A stretch of 64,000 bases of DNA from Antrihabitans stalactiti (GCF_012932915.1 NZ_VCQU01000010.1:186001-250000); one strand, 5' to 3'; shown: positions 42,035-52,306, counted from the stretch's first letter. Program-made: numbers and translations. Notes: generated from the letters alone by a model not told the origin.

Positions 42035-43140
42035 TTGGTTTCCTCAACAGTGAGTAGGACGGGCTTGACGACCAGCCCCGAGCGGAAGCTGTCGATGGCG
42101 TCGTTGATCTTGTTCAGCGGGAAAGTCTGGATCAGTTTGTCGAACGGGAACTTGCCCGCACGCCAGAGTTCGATCAGTTCAGGGATGAAGGTGTGCGGGT
42201 CGGCGTCGCCTTCGATCACACCGGTCAGGGTCCGCCCGATCAGGAGGTGACCCTGGTCGACAGTGATCTCGTTCTCCAGCGTTTGGAGGCCGAGCGTGGC
42301 GCAAGTGCCGGGGGAGCGCAGTGTTTCCAGCGCCTGCCGGATCACAGAGCCCAGGCCTACCGCTTCGACGGTGTAGTCGAGACCGCCGACTTGCTCACTG
42401 ATCTCCCATACGAGGTCGGTGTGCTCGGTGGGATCGAAAACGTGTGTGGCACCTAATTCTTTGGCGATCGCGAGACGATCGAAGTTCATGTCGACGGCGA
42501 CGATCGTTTCGCACCCGGCTGCCTTTGCCGCCATCACGGCGGCGAGGCCGACGGTCCCGAGTCCCCACACACCGATGCTCTGGCCGGGTTGCGGCCGCAG
42601 CACGTTGAGCACCGCACCGGCGCCGGTGAGCAGGCCGCACCCGAGCGGTCCGAGCAGTTCCAGCGGGAGGTCCTTGTCGACCTTGACCGCGTTGCGGGCA
42701 CTCGCGACCGCGTGCGTGCCAAAGGACGATTGCCCGAACCAACTGCCGTGGACGTCGTCGGACCCCTGCTGCAGCGTCGGGCTTCCGTCGAGACGGGTGC
42801 CGAAGTAGTTCATTGCGGCAAACAGTTGGCAGTACGCGGGATGTCCCGACTTGCAGGCCGCACACTCGCGACAGGAATCGAAGCTGAGCACCACGTGATC
42901 GCCGACCGCAAGGGTGGTGACCTCGTCGCCCACCGCCTCGATCACGCCGGCGCCCTCATGGCCAATCACGGCCGGAAGGGGAAGTGGCACATCACCTTTG
43001 ATTGCGGTGAGATCGGTGTGGCACAACCCGACGCCGACGATTCGGACCAACACTTCGTCGGCCTGTATGCCGTTCGGTTCGACGTCTTCTATGGTCAGGG
43101 GGCCGTCGTACTCCCGAAGCAATGCTGATTTCATGATCAT
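42031..43140 (-). CDS. Zinc-dependent alcohol dehydrogenase (MDR family)
   Basis: A 369-residue medium-chain alcohol dehydrogenase. Catalytic zinc ligands are in GLCHTD and GHEGAGVIE. The structural zinc cluster is CRECAACKSGHPAYC. Nucleotide-binding GLGTVGLAAVMAAK precedes Asp of VAVDMN, which points to NAD. It is related to aryl/benzyl-alcohol dehydrogenases and to the paralog at 56562-57656. It should oxidise a primary alcohol to the aldehyde for the adjacent aldehyde dehydrogenase; both ends overlap neighbours by 4 bp. Confidence 0.93.
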   Translation of the reverse strand: MIMKSALLREYDGPLTIEDVEPNGIQADEVLVRIVGVGLCHTDLTAIKGDVPLPLPAVIGHEGAGVIEAVGDEVTTLAVGDHVVLSFDSCRECAACKSGHPAYCQLFAAMNYFGTRLDGSPTLQQGSDDVHGSWFGQSSFGTHAVASARNAVKVDKDLPLELLGPLGCGLLTGAGAVLNVLRPQPGQSIGVWGLGTVGLAAVMAAKAAGCETIVAVDMNFDRLAIAKELGATHVFDPTEHTDLVWEISEQVGGLDYTVEAVGLGSVIRQALETLRSPGTCATLGLQTLENEITVDQGHLLIGRTLTGVIEGDADPHTFIPELIELWRAGKFPFDKLIQTFPLNKINDAIDSFRSGLVVKPVLLTVEETK

Positions 43141-44651
43141 TCTCCGTACTCAGGGAGCATCATGTCGAACACCTTGTTCTCTCGCTTACGGGCGAGATCG
43201 ATGTGCACGAATTTCTGCTCGGTGTATTCGTCGAGTGCGTGCGGGCCGAGTTCGCGGCCGTTGCCGCTCTGCTTGTAGCCACCGAACGGGTAAAGGGCGT
43301 TGACCATATGCCAGTCGTTGATCCACACCGTTCCGGATTCGATCTGCCGTGCGACATCCAGCGCTGCGTCGATGTCCACGCTCCACACGCCCGCGGACAG
43401 TCCGTACTCGGTGTCGTTGGCGATCGCAATCGCTTCGGCGACGGTCTTGTACTTGATGACCACGAGGACCGGGCCGAAGATCTCCTCTTGTGCAACTGTC
43501 ATCGAGTTGTCGACGTCGCCCAGAATTGTCGGACCTACCCAGTTGCCCTGCTCGAATTGTTCACCGGTGAGCGGCTTTCCGCCAAACGCCAGTGTCGCGC
43601 CTTCCTTCTGACCGAGCTCGATGTAGTGCTCGATGCGTTGTTTCTGTTCGCTCGAGATGATCGGACCCATGTCGGTATCGAAGTCGTTGGGGTCGCCGAC
43701 GCGAATCTGCGCCGCACGGGCGGTCAACCGGTCCATGAACTCGTCGTAGCGCGATTCCGGCAGCAGCAGGCGCGTACCTGATTCGCACGCCTGGCCGGCG
43801 TAGAGACAGAACGCGAACAGTGCACCGTCGACGGCCTGTTCGATATCGGCGTCGGCGAGGACGATGTTCGGGCCCTTGCCGCCGAGTTCGAGCGTGACTT
43901 TCTTGACGTTTTCCGCGGCGAGTTTGCTGATCTCTTTGCCGACTGCGGTCGAGCCGGTGAACGCGACCTTCCGCACGTCCGGGTGCGCGGCGAGGCGAGC
44001 GCCGACCGTTTCGCCCGGGCCGGTGACGATGTTGAGAACACCCGGGGGCAGGCCCGCTTCGTCGGCTGCCTTGGCAAGTTCGAGCAAGGTGAGGGGTGTC
44101 TTCTCGTCGGGCTTGAGGACGATGCAGTTGCCTGCTGCCAAGGCGGGGCCCAGTTTCCACACCGCGAGCAGCAGCGGGAAATTCCACGGCACGATGCCGG
44201 CGACGACGCCGATCGGCTCGCGCCGGACGACCCCGACCGCGGAGGTCGGATAGCTCAGCACGGGCCCGGTGTGCTCGAACTCGTATGTGCGGGCAAGGTC
44301 GGCGAAGTACTGAAGATGCGAGATCGAATACCCGACATGGAAAGCCATCGCTTGTTTGCGGGTGACTCCGTTCTCGGCGATGTGCAGATCGACCAGTTCG
44401 TCCATCTTCTCGTTGAGACGTTCGACGATGCGCGACATGATCGCCGCGCGCTCGTCGGGCGACATGTTGCGCCAGTCGCCCCGCCGGTGCGCGCGCAGTG
44501 CCGCGGCAACGGCGCGGTCGGCATCGGCGACGATGCCCTTTGCCGTGGTGGCGACGAGTTCATCGGTGGCCGGATCGATGATCTCGAATCGTTCTGCCGC
44601 ATCGACCCATTCGCCGTCGATGTACATCGGATAGTGCGGGGCCTGTGTCAT
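43137..44651 (-). CDS. Aldehyde dehydrogenase
   Basis: A 504-residue NAD(P) aldehyde dehydrogenase. It has PWNFPLLLAVWKLGPALAAG, VAFTGSTAVGK, the active-site Glu in LELGGKGPNIV and the nucleophile Cys in AGQACESGTRLLL, ending with YPFGGYKQSGNGRELG. ATG 44651 is used because the family starts at HYPMYIDGEWV; the frame extends further upstream without homology. It overlaps the alcohol dehydrogenase by 4 bp. Paralog of 52387-53907. Oxidises the aldehyde to the acid, which the operon's acyl-CoA ligase could then activate. Confidence 0.94.
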   Translation of the reverse strand: MTQAPHYPMYIDGEWVDAAERFEIIDPATDELVATTAKGIVADADRAVAAALRAHRRGDWRNMSPDERAAIMSRIVERLNEKMDELVDLHIAENGVTRKQAMAFHVGYSISHLQYFADLARTYEFEHTGPVLSYPTSAVGVVRREPIGVVAGIVPWNFPLLLAVWKLGPALAAGNCIVLKPDEKTPLTLLELAKAADEAGLPPGVLNIVTGPGETVGARLAAHPDVRKVAFTGSTAVGKEISKLAAENVKKVTLELGGKGPNIVLADADIEQAVDGALFAFCLYAGQACESGTRLLLPESRYDEFMDRLTARAAQIRVGDPNDFDTDMGPIISSEQKQRIEHYIELGQKEGATLAFGGKPLTGEQFEQGNWVGPTILGDVDNSMTVAQEEIFGPVLVVIKYKTVAEAIAIANDTEYGLSAGVWSVDIDAALDVARQIESGTVWINDWHMVNALYPFGGYKQSGNGRELGPHALDEYTEQKFVHIDLARKRENKVFDMMLPEYGE

Positions 44652-44679
44652 GACGTGTCCTCTCTGCTGCGGTCGCGAC

Positions 44680-45084
44680 CTATGCGGTCGCAGCGTCCTT
44701 GTCGGAGACAAGGCCGCGATACAGCGGAAAGACCGGCTTTGCGGCCGGAATGAGCTTGAGAATCTTCGAGACCGGACCCTTGGCCTTGACCTCGCCCTTA
44801 GCCAGTCCGACGGCGACGTTGTATTCGCCGCGCCAGAACTTGTTGGCATTGTCTGCCGACATCGACATGCGCACATCCGGCGTCAGGTCCGAGTCACCCT
44901 CCACGACCTCGATGGAGGGCTCCTTCAACACAACGGTGATCGATGATTCGGGGGAGCTGTAATCGAGGCGCAGAACGATGTCGGCAGCGCGCAGCTTTTC
45001 ACCCGCGCCGGCGGTCTCGTTCGCGGTGCGAAACGCACCGCCTAGGTACTTGTAAACCTCTGCTGCATCGGCGAAGTAGGTCAT
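44680..45084 (-). CDS. SCP2-like sterol-carrier-type protein
   Basis: A 134-residue single-domain SCP2-fold protein: VLRLDYSSPESSITVVLKEP, VRMSMSADNANKFWRGEYN and VAVGLAKGEVKAKGPVSKILKLIPA, the typical pattern for lipid-binding SCP2 domains. It may carry a sterol-like or long-chain substrate to the pathway enzymes. ATG 45084 follows AAGGA by about 8 bases and is preferred to an ATG 15 bases upstream. Lies between the acyl-CoA ligase and aldehyde dehydrogenase genes. Confidence 0.83.
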   Translation of the reverse strand: MTYFADAAEVYKYLGGAFRTANETAGAGEKLRAADIVLRLDYSSPESSITVVLKEPSIEVVEGDSDLTPDVRMSMSADNANKFWRGEYNVAVGLAKGEVKAKGPVSKILKLIPAAKPVFPLYRGLVSDKDAATA

Positions 45085-45141
45085 GGGAGTTCCTTTCATT
45101 GTTGGGTTCGACTGAAACTGTTGTGACGCTGGCGATCTGGC

Positions 45142-46737
45142 TCAGACGTTGCGTGCGCGACCAGCCCAGAACGGCTGACGGAGTTCGCGTTTGAGAATCT
45201 TTCCGCTCGCATTGCGCGGGAGTTCGGCAACGAAATCCACTGTGCGCGGGGCTTTGTAGGCGGCGAGGCGGTCGCGACAGAACGCAATGACCTCGTCCGC
45301 GGTCGTGGGACGGTCGATCACCACGATCGCTTTCACGGATTCGCCCCAATGGTCGTCAGGCACACCGATGATCGCGGCGTCGACGATCGCGGGGTGGTCG
45401 ATGAGCACGCGTTCGACCTCGGGGCCGTACACGTTCTCCCCGCCGGTGATGATCATGTCTTTGAGACGGTCCTCGACGTAGACGTACCCTTCGGCGTCGA
45501 TGCGGCCGATGTCACCGGAGCGCACCCAGCCGTCTGCCGTGATCGTCTCGGCCGTGGCATCCGGCCGATTGAGGTATTCAGTCATCGCTTGGTCGGTCCG
45601 AAACCACAACTCGCCCTGTTCGCCGGTCGCGACCGCTTCACCGGTCTCGACGTCGGCGACGCGCAGCTCGGTGCCGTGCACAGGTTTGCCGGCCGAGACC
45701 AACAACTGCGGTCGCGATACGTCGCGGTGGTCGGCCGGGGACAGGGTGACAGTGACCCCGGAGAGCTCGGTCTGGCCGTAGACCTGCACGAAGTCGACGT
45801 CAGGCCAGGTGTCTAGTGCCTTGCGAAGCAAGGGAAGTGGCATCGGGGCGGCACCGTAGCCAAGCCGTTTCAGTCCGGCCACGGCGGCGACGGCTGCCTC
45901 CCCGGCTCCGAGGAAGCCGTTTATCACCGGTGGAACCCAAAACGTATGCGTCACACCAGATGCGAGTGCACGAATCAAGGTCGCGGCGTCGGCGGTGCGG
46001 GTCATGATGCTCGGCGCGCCCGCCCGGATTCCGAAGAACGCGTAGCAGATCCCGCCGACGTGGAACAGGGGCATCGCCACGAGGTTCACGTCGCCGGATT
46101 CGAAGTTGAATTGCGTACCGACGTTGCGTGTGTGGGCCACGAGCGCTCGTTGGCTCAGCACCACGCCCTTGGGTCGCCCGGTGGTTCCCGAGCTGTAGAT
46201 CACCAGGGTGGCGTCGGTGACCGCCACGCCGGGCGCCGGCGTGGCGGGTTCGCTTGCGTACAAGAATGTTTCGTATTCGTCCTTGCCGGCTTCGGCTACG
46301 ACGATCGGACGCGGCGCCGCAATGGTCCCCGCGAGAGCCGCGGCGGCAGTTGCCGCAAATTCCTCGCCCACGAACAAGATTCGGGCTCCGCTGTCGCTCA
46401 ACGCGTAGGCGAGCTCATCCTCGGCGAGTCGCCAGTTCAGGATTGCAACGGCGGCACCGAGGGATGCCGCTGCGAAGACGACGTCGAGACAGGCCGGATG
46501 ATTCTTGTCGAGAAACGCGACGCGGTCTCCGCGCCCGATCCCGGCAGCTGTAAGCGCGCCCGCTAGCCGGCCGATCCGCTCGCGCCACTGTGCCCACGTC
46601 CACACGCTCGCGCCGTACCGGACGGCGATCTCGTCCGGAGTCGCGGTCGCCCAACGATCGACGAAATCGATCAGGAGTTCGTTGGTTCCGGGCTCGGCCG
46701 GGCTGGCGAGGGGCGAGGTCGTCGAGGGGGCGTTCAC
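45142..46737 (-). CDS. AMP-forming acyl-CoA ligase
   Basis: A 531-residue acyl-CoA ligase: YSSGTTGRPKGVVLSQ (ATP loop), MPLFHVGGICY, VYGQTELSG, WVRSGDIGRIDAEGYVYVEDR and the C-terminal catalytic Lys region LPRNASGKILKRELR. Activates a carboxylic acid to its CoA ester. GTG 46737 follows AAGGA. It is the first gene of the minus-strand operon (ligase, SCP2, ALDH, ADH, SnoaL-like, hydrolase) and is divergent from the PucR regulator, 186 bp apart. Paralog of the frameshifted ligase at 49671-51222. Confidence 0.93.
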   Translation of the reverse strand: MNAPSTTSPLASPAEPGTNELLIDFVDRWATATPDEIAVRYGASVWTWAQWRERIGRLAGALTAAGIGRGDRVAFLDKNHPACLDVVFAAASLGAAVAILNWRLAEDELAYALSDSGARILFVGEEFAATAAAALAGTIAAPRPIVVAEAGKDEYETFLYASEPATPAPGVAVTDATLVIYSSGTTGRPKGVVLSQRALVAHTRNVGTQFNFESGDVNLVAMPLFHVGGICYAFFGIRAGAPSIMTRTADAATLIRALASGVTHTFWVPPVINGFLGAGEAAVAAVAGLKRLGYGAAPMPLPLLRKALDTWPDVDFVQVYGQTELSGVTVTLSPADHRDVSRPQLLVSAGKPVHGTELRVADVETGEAVATGEQGELWFRTDQAMTEYLNRPDATAETITADGWVRSGDIGRIDAEGYVYVEDRLKDMIITGGENVYGPEVERVLIDHPAIVDAAIIGVPDDHWGESVKAIVVIDRPTTADEVIAFCRDRLAAYKAPRTVDFVAELPRNASGKILKRELRQPFWAGRARNV

Positions 46738-46923
46738 GGGGATTCCTTACGATGATCGACGGTACATGTGCCGGATGCCGACCGGGGTTCGTCGGCGGCT
46801 TGATTCGCTGCGCGTCTTGGTTCGTGGACTAGTTTGTTCCGCCGTCGACGGGTGAACAATGGGCCGAAAGCCAAGCAATGAACCTGCCTTTGGGCTAGCG
46901 CACAATGGGACTAAACTGGGTCG

Positions 46924-48192
46924 ATGACGAGCGGTTATCAAGCCGACTTCCGAACGCTGTATGGACAGCTGAGCCCCGAAGGTCGGCGCCTTGCCGCTGC
47001 GGTGGTCGCCGACATGGGCGACCATCTCGATGAAGTCCGCTGGGCTGTCGCCGCGCAGATCCTCGTCGAAATTCCCGAGTTCACCAGTGCTCCGCGCGAA
47101 CTGCTGGAGGGCCTGGATCGAACGATCGATGCGTACATGACGCTGCTGCGCGGAATGCTCGGCACGTGGACGGATCCGAGTAGCGCCATCGCGCCGCCGG
47201 AAGCAATTGATTGGTCGAGAGATGTTGCAGCACAAGGATTTCCGGTCGAAGTACTGTTGAAGGTCTACCGGCTGGGGCACGCCGGGTTGTGGCAGATCTG
47301 GGTACGCCAACTGGGAGCGTTGGCCCCGGACGCCGAGTTGCAAGCGGAGACGTCGGCAGCCACCTGGGCCTACATCGTCAGCTACCTCGAGGCGGTCATC
47401 GATCCGATCGTCGCGGCACATCAAGCCGAGCGGGAGCGGTTGCTGCGGCGCGATCAGAGCATCGCCGAGGCCGAGTTGCGCCGGATTCTGCGCGGCGACA
47501 CCGTCGATGCACACGCGGCAAGCTCGCGACTGCGGTATCGATTGGACCGGTGGCACCTCGGCTTCGTCGTCTGGGCAGAGGGCTACGACGACGAACTCGG
47601 TGCTCACCTCGCGCGTGCAGGCGCCGAGGTGGTCGATCAGCTCGGCTACGTGGGAAATGCGATCGTGGTACCGGCGGCGAGGGGTGTCCTGCACGGTTGG
47701 CTCGGCGACTGGCAGGCGTCGAACAGGTCGATCCGGCCTGAACTGGGCGAGGGACTACATGTGGCTTTCGGCGATCCTGGCACGGGGATCGCCGGGTTCC
47801 GCCAAACCCATGAGCATGCCAAACATGCGCGCCGCGTGGCGCGGCTCGGCCGGGAGGTGCCGGCGTGCACCGATTATCGCGATGTAGTGGTCGCGGCGCT
47901 GCTCAGCGAAAACCCGCTGCATGCGCGAGATTTCGTCGCGAGCACGCTCGGTGGCGTCCTCGATCGCGATGACGCCGATCAATTGCTCGAAACCATGGCG
48001 GTCTATCAACAGGAGGCGTTGAGCCTCAACCGCGCTGCCGCGCGTCTGCACGTGCATCGGAACACCGTGACGTATCGAGTCCGCAAAGTGCTGGAGTCGA
48101 GCGGTGAAGGCGATGCAGGCTCATTGCGGCTGCGAGCCGCCGTGGCGCTGGCCGGCCTTGTCCCTCAACGAGATTCAGGTGCGCGACACTAG
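46924..48192 (+). CDS. PucR/CdaR family transcriptional regulator
   Basis: A 422-residue regulator with the CdaR/PucR architecture: a helical N-terminal sensor region, a central GGDEF-like fold segment, and a C-terminal HTH (NRAAARLHVHRNTVTYRVRKV). In actinobacteria these often control neighbouring catabolic operons. Divergent from the ligase operon at 46737, so that operon is its likely target. The 3' end overlaps the convergent WS/DGAT gene by 18 bp. Confidence 0.88.
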   Translation: MTSGYQADFRTLYGQLSPEGRRLAAAVVADMGDHLDEVRWAVAAQILVEIPEFTSAPRELLEGLDRTIDAYMTLLRGMLGTWTDPSSAIAPPEAIDWSRDVAAQGFPVEVLLKVYRLGHAGLWQIWVRQLGALAPDAELQAETSAATWAYIVSYLEAVIDPIVAAHQAERERLLRRDQSIAEAELRRILRGDTVDAHAASSRLRYRLDRWHLGFVVWAEGYDDELGAHLARAGAEVVDQLGYVGNAIVVPAARGVLHGWLGDWQASNRSIRPELGEGLHVAFGDPGTGIAGFRQTHEHAKHARRVARLGREVPACTDYRDVVVAALLSENPLHARDFVASTLGGVLDRDDADQLLETMAVYQQEALSLNRAAARLHVHRNTVTYRVRKVLESSGEGDAGSLRLRAAVALAGLVPQRDSGARH

Positions 48193-49569
48193 GAGCACGT
48201 CCTCGACGTTCGCGAGTGCGTCGGCGAGGTACGCGGCCAACTTGTCGGACTCGGGCACGACCGTGGGGCAGGAGTTGAATGTGAAACACAACTTGCCGTT
48301 CCAGCTGACGATTACGAGGACGACCGCCGCGCCGCTGTAGATGATCGTGGTCGGGTGCATCGCTTCGGCGGCAGCGCCGTGCAGGTAACGCGGTTCCCTT
48401 GAACCTGGCACATTGGACACGGCGATGTTGTACAAGGGCATTCGATGTCCGGTGCCGATGATGTTGGTAACGATGTAAGGCGCCAGCATCATCATGCTGT
48501 AGCTCATGGCGTGGGGGCCCAATCCGAGCAAGTGGTCCTTGCCGGCAAGCGACGACCGCACCACGCGGTGTGCCCGATCCGCGATGTCATCGGTATCGGT
48601 GGCGAGGTCGGCGAAAATCATGCTGATGACGTTGCCGCCACCAGACGATGCCATCGCCGCGCGCAGCGATGTCAGTACGCCTGCTACGAGAGCGCTGTCG
48701 GGTCGCTCGTCGACATCGGCGAGGTACCGGCGCAGTGCGGTCCCGAGAACGATGTTCACCGCGTCGTTGAGCGTCCCACCGATATCGGTTGCGACAGACC
48801 TGAATCGGGACTGCTCGAGCACCGTCATCGACACAGTGCGGTCCGGAGTGATCGCCTTGTTGAAGGCCATGCGCGGAATTGCGTACGGTGCGTGCAGTCC
48901 GTCGTCGCGCTTGTGGCGGGCCGCGGCAATCGCCGCCTTCGCTGCGCCGGCGACGGCTCCGATGGTTGATGCGGTCTCGCGAATCGCTTCGAGCGCATTA
49001 CGTCCGGCCGCTTCAGCGGTCACCGTGGGCGACGATATTTCCTGAATGCCGAACGTCCACAGCGGCGGGGTATCGGTTGCCGCCGGGTCGGCGGACAGCC
49101 ACTCGGTCATAGTCTGCAGAACCGTCGTGCCGTCGGCGATTGCGTGGTGCATCTTGAGCAGGATGGCGAATCGCCGATCCTCGAGTCCGGTGATCAGGTG
49201 AACTTCCCAGGGGGGCCGTGACATATCCAGCGGAACCGCGCCGGTGCGCGAGATGATTTCGGCGAAATCGCTCTCGGTGCCCGGTGCGGACACATGAGCA
49301 ACTCGAAAGTGAACGTCGAGGTCGATATCGTTCGGCGACACCAGCTTCCACGCCGGGAAGACGTTGTCCACGAAATCTTGTGACAGCGCCCAATTGAATC
49401 GAGCTCCCGTGGCAGGATGCCGGCGCATCGTGTCCGCCAACCGAAACGGGAAGTCGTCGTCGGAGCCGTCGGGGATACGGAAGACGATCGTGACCGTCCC
49501 ATGCTGGGGGGATTCGGTCCGATCCATCCGGATGAAACTACCGTCCAGAAGAGCCATCCGTTTTTTCAT
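48175..49569 (-). CDS. WS/DGAT wax ester synthase/diacylglycerol acyltransferase (2)
   Basis: A 464-residue WS/DGAT with the motif HHAIADGTT (first and second His, Asp), PPWEVHLITGLED, LNDAVNIVLGTALRRYL and the C-terminal YNIAVSNVPGSREPRYL. ATG 49569 is preceded by AGAGAGAAG; a TTG 15 bases upstream is less likely. An ATTAACCG-N6-CGTTTAAT palindrome lies at 49606-49627, 37 bp before the start, linking it to the TetR regulon of the right third of the window. May store an acyl group or alcohol made by the pathway as ester. Confidence 0.92.
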   Translation of the reverse strand: MKKRMALLDGSFIRMDRTESPQHGTVTIVFRIPDGSDDDFPFRLADTMRRHPATGARFNWALSQDFVDNVFPAWKLVSPNDIDLDVHFRVAHVSAPGTESDFAEIISRTGAVPLDMSRPPWEVHLITGLEDRRFAILLKMHHAIADGTTVLQTMTEWLSADPAATDTPPLWTFGIQEISSPTVTAEAAGRNALEAIRETASTIGAVAGAAKAAIAAARHKRDDGLHAPYAIPRMAFNKAITPDRTVSMTVLEQSRFRSVATDIGGTLNDAVNIVLGTALRRYLADVDERPDSALVAGVLTSLRAAMASSGGGNVISMIFADLATDTDDIADRAHRVVRSSLAGKDHLLGLGPHAMSYSMMMLAPYIVTNIIGTGHRMPLYNIAVSNVPGSREPRYLHGAAAEAMHPTTIIYSGAAVVLVIVSWNGKLCFTFNSCPTVVPESDKLAAYLADALANVEDVLLVSRT

Positions 49570-49605
49570 CGACTTCTCTCTCAACTCGACTGTGAGTGTA
49601 AGAAT

Positions 49606-49627
49606 ATTAACCGTCTGTACGTTTAAT
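49606..49627. promoter_or_regulatory. Regulon operator site 1 (WS/DGAT promoter)
   Basis: ATTAACCG at 49606-49613, 6-base spacer ending GTA, CGTTTAAT at 49620-49627. One mismatch from a perfect 8-bp inverted repeat. Same 8-6-8 architecture as sites at 53936, 54785 and 57678. Confidence 0.75.
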
Positions 49628-49670
49628 CGCCATGCATTCGTCGCACATCACGGAGCGAAAGGTTTCGGTG

Positions 49671-51222
49671 TCAGACGGCGCGACTGCGGCCAGCCCAGTA
49701 TGGGGCGCGGATATCGCGTTTGAGGATCTTCCCGGTCGCGTTCCGAGGCAGGGCGCCGACGATTTCGATTGCCTTGGGCCGCTTGTAGCTGGCCAAGCGC
49801 GTGGCGCAGAACTCGAGTAGCTTCGCGCTGTCGAGCGTGGTGCCGTCCTTGGCTACGACGACGGCTCTGGCTGCCTCGCCCCACTTGTCGTCCGGTACAC
49901 CGATAACGGCACATTCTGCGACGTCGGGGAACTCGCTGATCACCCGCTCGACCTCGGCGGGGTACACGTTCTCGCCACCAGAAATGATGATGTCTTTGAC
50001 ACGGTCTTCGATGTAGAAGTACCCGTCGGCGTCCCTGCGACCGGCGTCACCGGTCCGAAACCACGCACCGTCGAAGGCGGCCGCGGTATCTGCCGCGCGT
50101 TGCCAATAGCCGGCCATCACCTGAGGTCCACGGATCTGGAATTCACCGAGCACACCGTCTGGCAGTTCCGCCTCGGTAGGCGGGTCGACCACGCGCACCT
50201 CGATGCCGTCGACCGGTCGCCCGGCCGATTGTCGTCGTTTGGCATGTGCAGGGTCGCGATGGTCTGCCGGTCGAAGCACGCAGAAGCCCCCGGATGCCTC
50301 GGTCATGCCGTAGACCTGATACAGCGACGTCGAAGGTTTTCATCGTCTCCCGCAACAGTGCGGCGGGCATCGGCGATCCGCCGTAGCCGAGGCAACGAAG
50401 CGATCCGAGGTCACGTTCGGACACGTCTGGGATCTGCAGGAGGAACTGGATCACGGCGGGAACGAAGAACGCATGAGTCACCGAATGCTGGGTGATCCGA
50501 TCGAGGACCGCGCCCGGAACGACCTCCCGAACAACGACTGTTTCCGCACCCTGAGACATCGCTGCGAGTGCCCAGCAGGTGCCACCGACGTGGAACAACG
50601 GCATCGCCACCATATTCACGCTGTTCCGCTCGAATCCGAAAGCGGCGCTGGCTGCGAGGCTGTGCGCGCCGACCGAGCGGTGGGTGAGCATGGCGCCCTT
50701 GGGATGTCCGGTGGTACCGGACGTGTACATCTGCAAGAAGCAGTCATCAAGGTCGACAGCAACCTCGGTCTCGAGGCGGGGTGCGCTATTGAGCCACGCA
50801 TCGTATTCATCCTTGTCGCCGCCCAGGATTACGACGGCGCGCACGTGCGCGAGGTCCGCCCTTATCGAATCCACGACATCGGTGAACTCCGCGCCGACGA
50901 TCAACAATTCGGCGCGGCTGTCGTTGATGACGAATGTCAATTCCGATGGCGCGAGGCGGAAGTTCAAAACCGTGTTTATCGTTCCGGCGAGGCCGCAAGC
51001 GACGGTTGTTTCCAGACAAGCGGGATGATTCTTATCGAGAAACGCAACTCGGTCACCGGGCTGGAGTTCGAGGGCGGCTTGAGCCGCGGCATTCCGACGT
51101 ACACGGCCGGAGAATTGTTCCCAGGTCCACGACAGATCCCCGAATCGCACAGCAATCCGCTCGGGATCTTGCGCTGCCCAGGAGAAAATCGGTTCGAAAA
51201 CATGGTGGATGGGTGAAGCCAT
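49671..51222 (-). pseudogene. AMP-forming acyl-CoA ligase with a frameshift
   Basis: Two halves of one ligase in different frames. The N-terminal part (from ATG 51222, GAGAGG upstream) has YTSGTTGHPKGAMLTH and MPLFHVGGTCW and runs to LLRETMKTFDV. The C-terminal part resumes with YQVYGMTEASGG and continues to ENVYPAEVERVI and LPRNATGKILKRDIR. The junction near 50325 needs removal of one base (or gain of two); total length modulo three fits one extra base. Either a recent pseudogene or a sequencing error, since both halves are otherwise intact. Paralog of 45142-46737. Confidence 0.8.
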
Positions 51223-51277
51223 TGTGCACCTCTCGATGTCGCGCATTTTCTTCTAAGGTGGAGCGTCACATGTCATT

Positions 51278-52306
51278 TCACTCGAGAAGCTTCGCGACTG
51301 TGTGGATCGAGGAGTACCCGAGGCCCTGGAGTAGCAATGACGTGACGACCGTCTTATCCCAGCGACGCAGGTCATCTCTGATCTTCTCGACCGAACCAAC
51401 CAATGCGATATCCTCGACCATGGCCAAGGGCACTGAAGCGATGGCCTCGGCCTTTCGTCCGTCGAGGTACAGCTGCTGGATGCGTTCGCATTCTGCCTCG
51501 TAACCCATTCGGACGAATACTTGGTTGTGGAAGTTGGCTTCTTTTGCGCCCATACCACCGACATACAGCGCGATATTCGGCCTGACCAAGTCCGCAGCCT
51601 TTTCGATATCGTCGTCGACAACGATGGGTACGGTGGCGGCTATTTCGAAGTCGTCCAAGGAATGGCGCGCGCCAGGTTGTGCGAATCCTTCCTCTAGCGC
51701 CCCTCGGTAGAAATCATCCATCCTCGGTGAGTAGAAGAGCGGCAGCCACCCGTCGGCAATCTCCGCGGCGAGTGCGATGTTCTTGGGACCCTCGGCTCCG
51801 AGGTAAATGGGAATCTCGGAGCGTCGTGGGTGCAGCATCGACCGCAGTGGTTTGCCGAGTCCCGAACCGCCTTGTAACGGAAGTTGATAGAACTGGCCGT
51901 CATGACTCACGGGTGCTTCTCTTCGGACGATCTTTCGGACGAGTTCCACATACTCTCGGGTCCGTGCGAGTGGTCGGGGATATGGCTGCCCGTACCACCC
52001 CTCGACGACCTGCGGTCCGGATACCCCCAGGCCAAGGATGAAGCGACCGCCGGAGAGATGGTCAAGGGTCATGGCAGCCATTGCCGTTGCTGCCGGGGTG
52101 CGCGCCGACATCTGCAGGATGTTGGTGCCCAGGCTGACCGTGCGCGTGGATGCGCCGAACCAGGCCAGCGGTGTGAGGCAGTCGGATCCATAGGTCTCCG
52201 CGGTCCACACCGAGTCGTAGCCGAGGCTCTCGGCGAGTGCGAAGGCGTCGTGTGCGCCTTCCGGTGGGGCTGCGGACCAATATCCCAGGTGAAATCCCAG
52301 CTTCAT
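51278..52306 (-). CDS. LLM-class F420-dependent oxidoreductase
   Basis: A 342-residue luciferase-like (TIM-barrel) oxidoreductase: LGFHLGYW at the start, SLGYDSVWTAETYGSDCLTPLAW, LGTNILQMSARTPAATAMAA, GRFILGLGVSGPQVVEGWYG and IYLGAEGPKNIALAAEIADGW. Actinobacterial members of this shape mostly use coenzyme F420. It may reduce or oxidise a ketone or alcohol of the pathway. Lies between the aldehyde dehydrogenase and the frameshifted ligase on the minus strand, probably in one transcript behind operator site 2. Confidence 0.9.
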   Translation of the reverse strand: MKLGFHLGYWSAAPPEGAHDAFALAESLGYDSVWTAETYGSDCLTPLAWFGASTRTVSLGTNILQMSARTPAATAMAAMTLDHLSGGRFILGLGVSGPQVVEGWYGQPYPRPLARTREYVELVRKIVRREAPVSHDGQFYQLPLQGGSGLGKPLRSMLHPRRSEIPIYLGAEGPKNIALAAEIADGWLPLFYSPRMDDFYRGALEEGFAQPGARHSLDDFEIAATVPIVVDDDIEKAADLVRPNIALYVGGMGAKEANFHNQVFVRMGYEAECERIQQLYLDGRKAEAIASVPLAMVEDIALVGSVEKIRDDLRRWDKTVVTSLLLQGLGYSSIHTVAKLLE

